Assembly: GCF_029643245.1 (NCBI RefSeq)
Contig: NZ_CP116398.1
Coordinates: 3,038,001-3,102,000 of the forward strand
Length of the DNA: 64,000 bases
Origin: Methylomonas sp. EFPC3
GTDB lineage: Bacteria > Pseudomonadota > Gammaproteobacteria > Methylococcales > Methylomonadaceae
Reading direction: 5' to 3'
Made by a program: the position numbers and the translations under genes. The notes under the pieces are model-generated. The model was not told the origin of the DNA, did no database searches, and worked only from the letters and a program-made list of their open reading frames with translations. Of this stretch, positions 62,965 through 64,000 are shown in pieces. Positions within the stretch are counted from its first letter, which is position 1. The number at the start of each line of letters is the position of its first letter.

Positions 62965-63522
62965 TTATTCCTCTTTCCCTTTGTTCAAATATGATAAAAA
63001 TCCGGCAATAACAGCTAAATCAACTACTACAGTTATGAAGGCAAAAATTGGAATTAAAATACCAAAAATACCCATGCCTAATCTGCTATGAAGCAAAACG
63101 GCATATTTAGAACCAGTGTCGTTTGGATCAAGTCCTTCAAAAAACAGATACCTTAGACAAAAACTAAGGAATATAGCAATTACAAACACACCTATATCTA
63201 AATTGTCTTCGTTTTTTTCTATGGGATGTTTTGCCTTGAATGCTAACAATGAAAAAATCGGCGTAATTATCCATATAACAGCATAATAAAATTGCGCTAT
63301 TTGCGATAACTCGTATTCCCCCTTAATTTTTCTTACCATCGGTATAACAACACCAACTATATCAACAATCTCTCTTGGAATTACGTATTTCATAACGTCG
63401 CCCGGAGATAGCAGCGATATTAATAAGCCTATTGCAAAAGGAACTAAAAGCCAAAAATGATTTGAAGTAAGACCCAATTCATTATTTGAATGGCTTGAAT
63501 TGTTTTGATTTGCCTGATTCAT
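62965..63522 (-). CDS. AT-rich four-helix membrane protein between two RAYT copies
   Basis: The 185-residue product has a polar Asn/Ser/His-rich N-terminus (about 20 residues) and four hydrophobic segments (FWLLVPFAIGLLISLL; FYYAVIWIITPIFSLLAF; IGVFVIAIFLSFCLRYLFF; GIFGILIPIFAFITVVVDLA). It ends in KGKEE. I do not recognise the family. Base composition is far more AT-rich than the chromosome, and the gene lies between two nearly identical repeat copies, which suggests it is cargo of a duplicated or transposed segment. No strong ribosome site is seen. Confidence 0.6.
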   Translation of the reverse strand: MNQANQNNSSHSNNELGLTSNHFWLLVPFAIGLLISLLSPGDVMKYVIPREIVDIVGVVIPMVRKIKGEYELSQIAQFYYAVIWIITPIFSLLAFKAKHPIEKNEDNLDIGVFVIAIFLSFCLRYLFFEGLDPNDTGSKYAVLLHSRLGMGIFGILIPIFAFITVVVDLAVIAGFLSYLNKGKEE

Positions 63523-63552
63523 TTGTTATCTCATATAGAAAGCAAGACTTAA

Positions 63553-63590
63553 GACCGTAAGGCGCAATAACCAACGGGCATTGCGCCGTA
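63553..63590 (+). repeat. REP palindrome, left end of RAYT element copy 2
   Basis: It is identical to the REP at 62273-62310 except for one base in the outer part (GACC instead of GGCC). It begins the second copy of the repeat unit. Confidence 0.8.
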
Positions 63591-63598
63591 TTTTAAAA

Positions 63599-64000
63599 CT
63601 ATTCAAACTTATATAAATCTCCGTCATTTCATGCCCAATTTAAAGGATAAACACCGCGTTCGACCCATTTGAAAAATGGTCGAATATAGCCATTCTTTTA
63701 CTTGCTTTACACAGCCATGTTTCACCGGGTTGTAATGAATATAGTTCAAGTGTGCTTGAAAATCCGCTTCATCTCGAATTAGATGATCCCAATAGCGTCG
63801 CTGCCAAATGCCTCGCTCACCTCGTTTGATTCTCGCGCTCGATCTGCGCTCGGTTTTGGATATTGCTTTAGAAAATCCAATTTTTATCTAGCGTATCCGG
63901 GTGGCAAAGTCGGTATCGTTTTCCGGTAACTCAATCAAACAATGCATGTGTTCGGGCAATACCACCCAACCGTGAATTTCGAACGGGTTATGAGCTTTTA
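63599..64000 (-). pseudogene. RAYT transposase, copy 2 (inactivated, continues beyond window)
   Basis: This copy is 99% identical to copy 1. It shares the TAG after FATRIR and the frame change before KWVERG, but it keeps TGG where copy 1 has TGA after KQVKE. It was therefore already damaged when the segment was duplicated, and copy 1 decayed further. Its N-terminal coding end lies outside the window. Confidence 0.8.

Noticed and set aside
1-64000. CRISPR arrays, rRNA or tRNA genes
   Set aside because: No regularly spaced short repeats and no rRNA or tRNA-like sequence were noticed by reading. A dedicated tRNA scan was not possible here.

Overview
The window reads as one stretch of chromosome from a gammaproteobacterium, most likely a methanotroph of the order Methylococcales, possibly Methylomonas. 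This placement is inferred from gene content and style: a cluster of VPLPA/PEP-CTERM surface proteins, UPF0182, SPFH/NfeD, a cytochrome c4 next to engB, aerobic cobalamin lower-ligand genes and large c-di-GMP sensors. There is no 16S rRNA or methane oxidation gene in the window to prove it. Most of it is GC-rich housekeeping DNA, broken by AT-rich islands at about 20.1-22.3 kb and 62.1-64 kb.

Layout. 0-7.5 kb: the end of ileS, lspA, a CYTH protein, a TPR-like secreted protein and a 1542-residue c-di-GMP sensor with two periplasmic binding domains, three PAS domains, GGDEF and EAL. 7.5-15.4 kb (minus strand): a tight run from an ABC-F ATPase through a membrane protein, a universal stress protein, cobU, cobT, a TM2 protein, cobS, bluB and cobQ, that is, nucleotide-loop assembly of cobalamin with aerobic DMB synthesis. 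15.5-18.8 kb: an M48 metalloprotease gene split by an IS1111-group (IS110 family) element. Its 3' noncoding region carries short matches to both the target and the predicted circle junction, as expected of a bridge/seek RNA. 19-22.3 kb: a VPLPA-CTERM protein, then an AT-rich two-gene ATPase + DUF4276 module resembling anti-phage systems, and a MITE-like repeat.

22.5-31.1 kb: an AraC regulator and a surface-protein cluster. A dockerin-tagged beta-propeller/diheme cytochrome, a VPLPA-CTERM protein with a cohesin-like domain, a dockerin-tagged BNR (sialidase-fold) protein and two paralogous PEP-CTERM proteins lie on one strand. They are preceded by a leader with a possible c-di-GMP (GEMM-like) aptamer and a sigma-54 -24/-12 promoter. 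Together this suggests an exosortase-anchored cohesin-dockerin display system, possibly under c-di-GMP and RpoN control; I consider it the most interesting system in the window.

31.4-44.2 kb: recB and recC (no recD beside them), a DUF4124 protein with an SDR, a small periplasmic protein, a nucleosidase-like protein, rsd and UPF0182. 44.4-50.7 kb: two convergent multicopper oxidases, a GH17-like membrane glucanase and a small HExxH protein behind a terminator-like leader. 50.8-55.1 kb: two tandem diguanylate cyclases, dsbA and cytochrome c4. 55.2-61.9 kb: engB, a DksA-like protein, a MoxR-DUF58-transglutaminase operon and SPFH-NfeD. 62-64 kb: a truncated secreted-protein gene abutting a REP-flanked RAYT pseudogene, an AT-rich membrane-protein gene, and a second 99% identical RAYT copy exactly 1280 bp further on.
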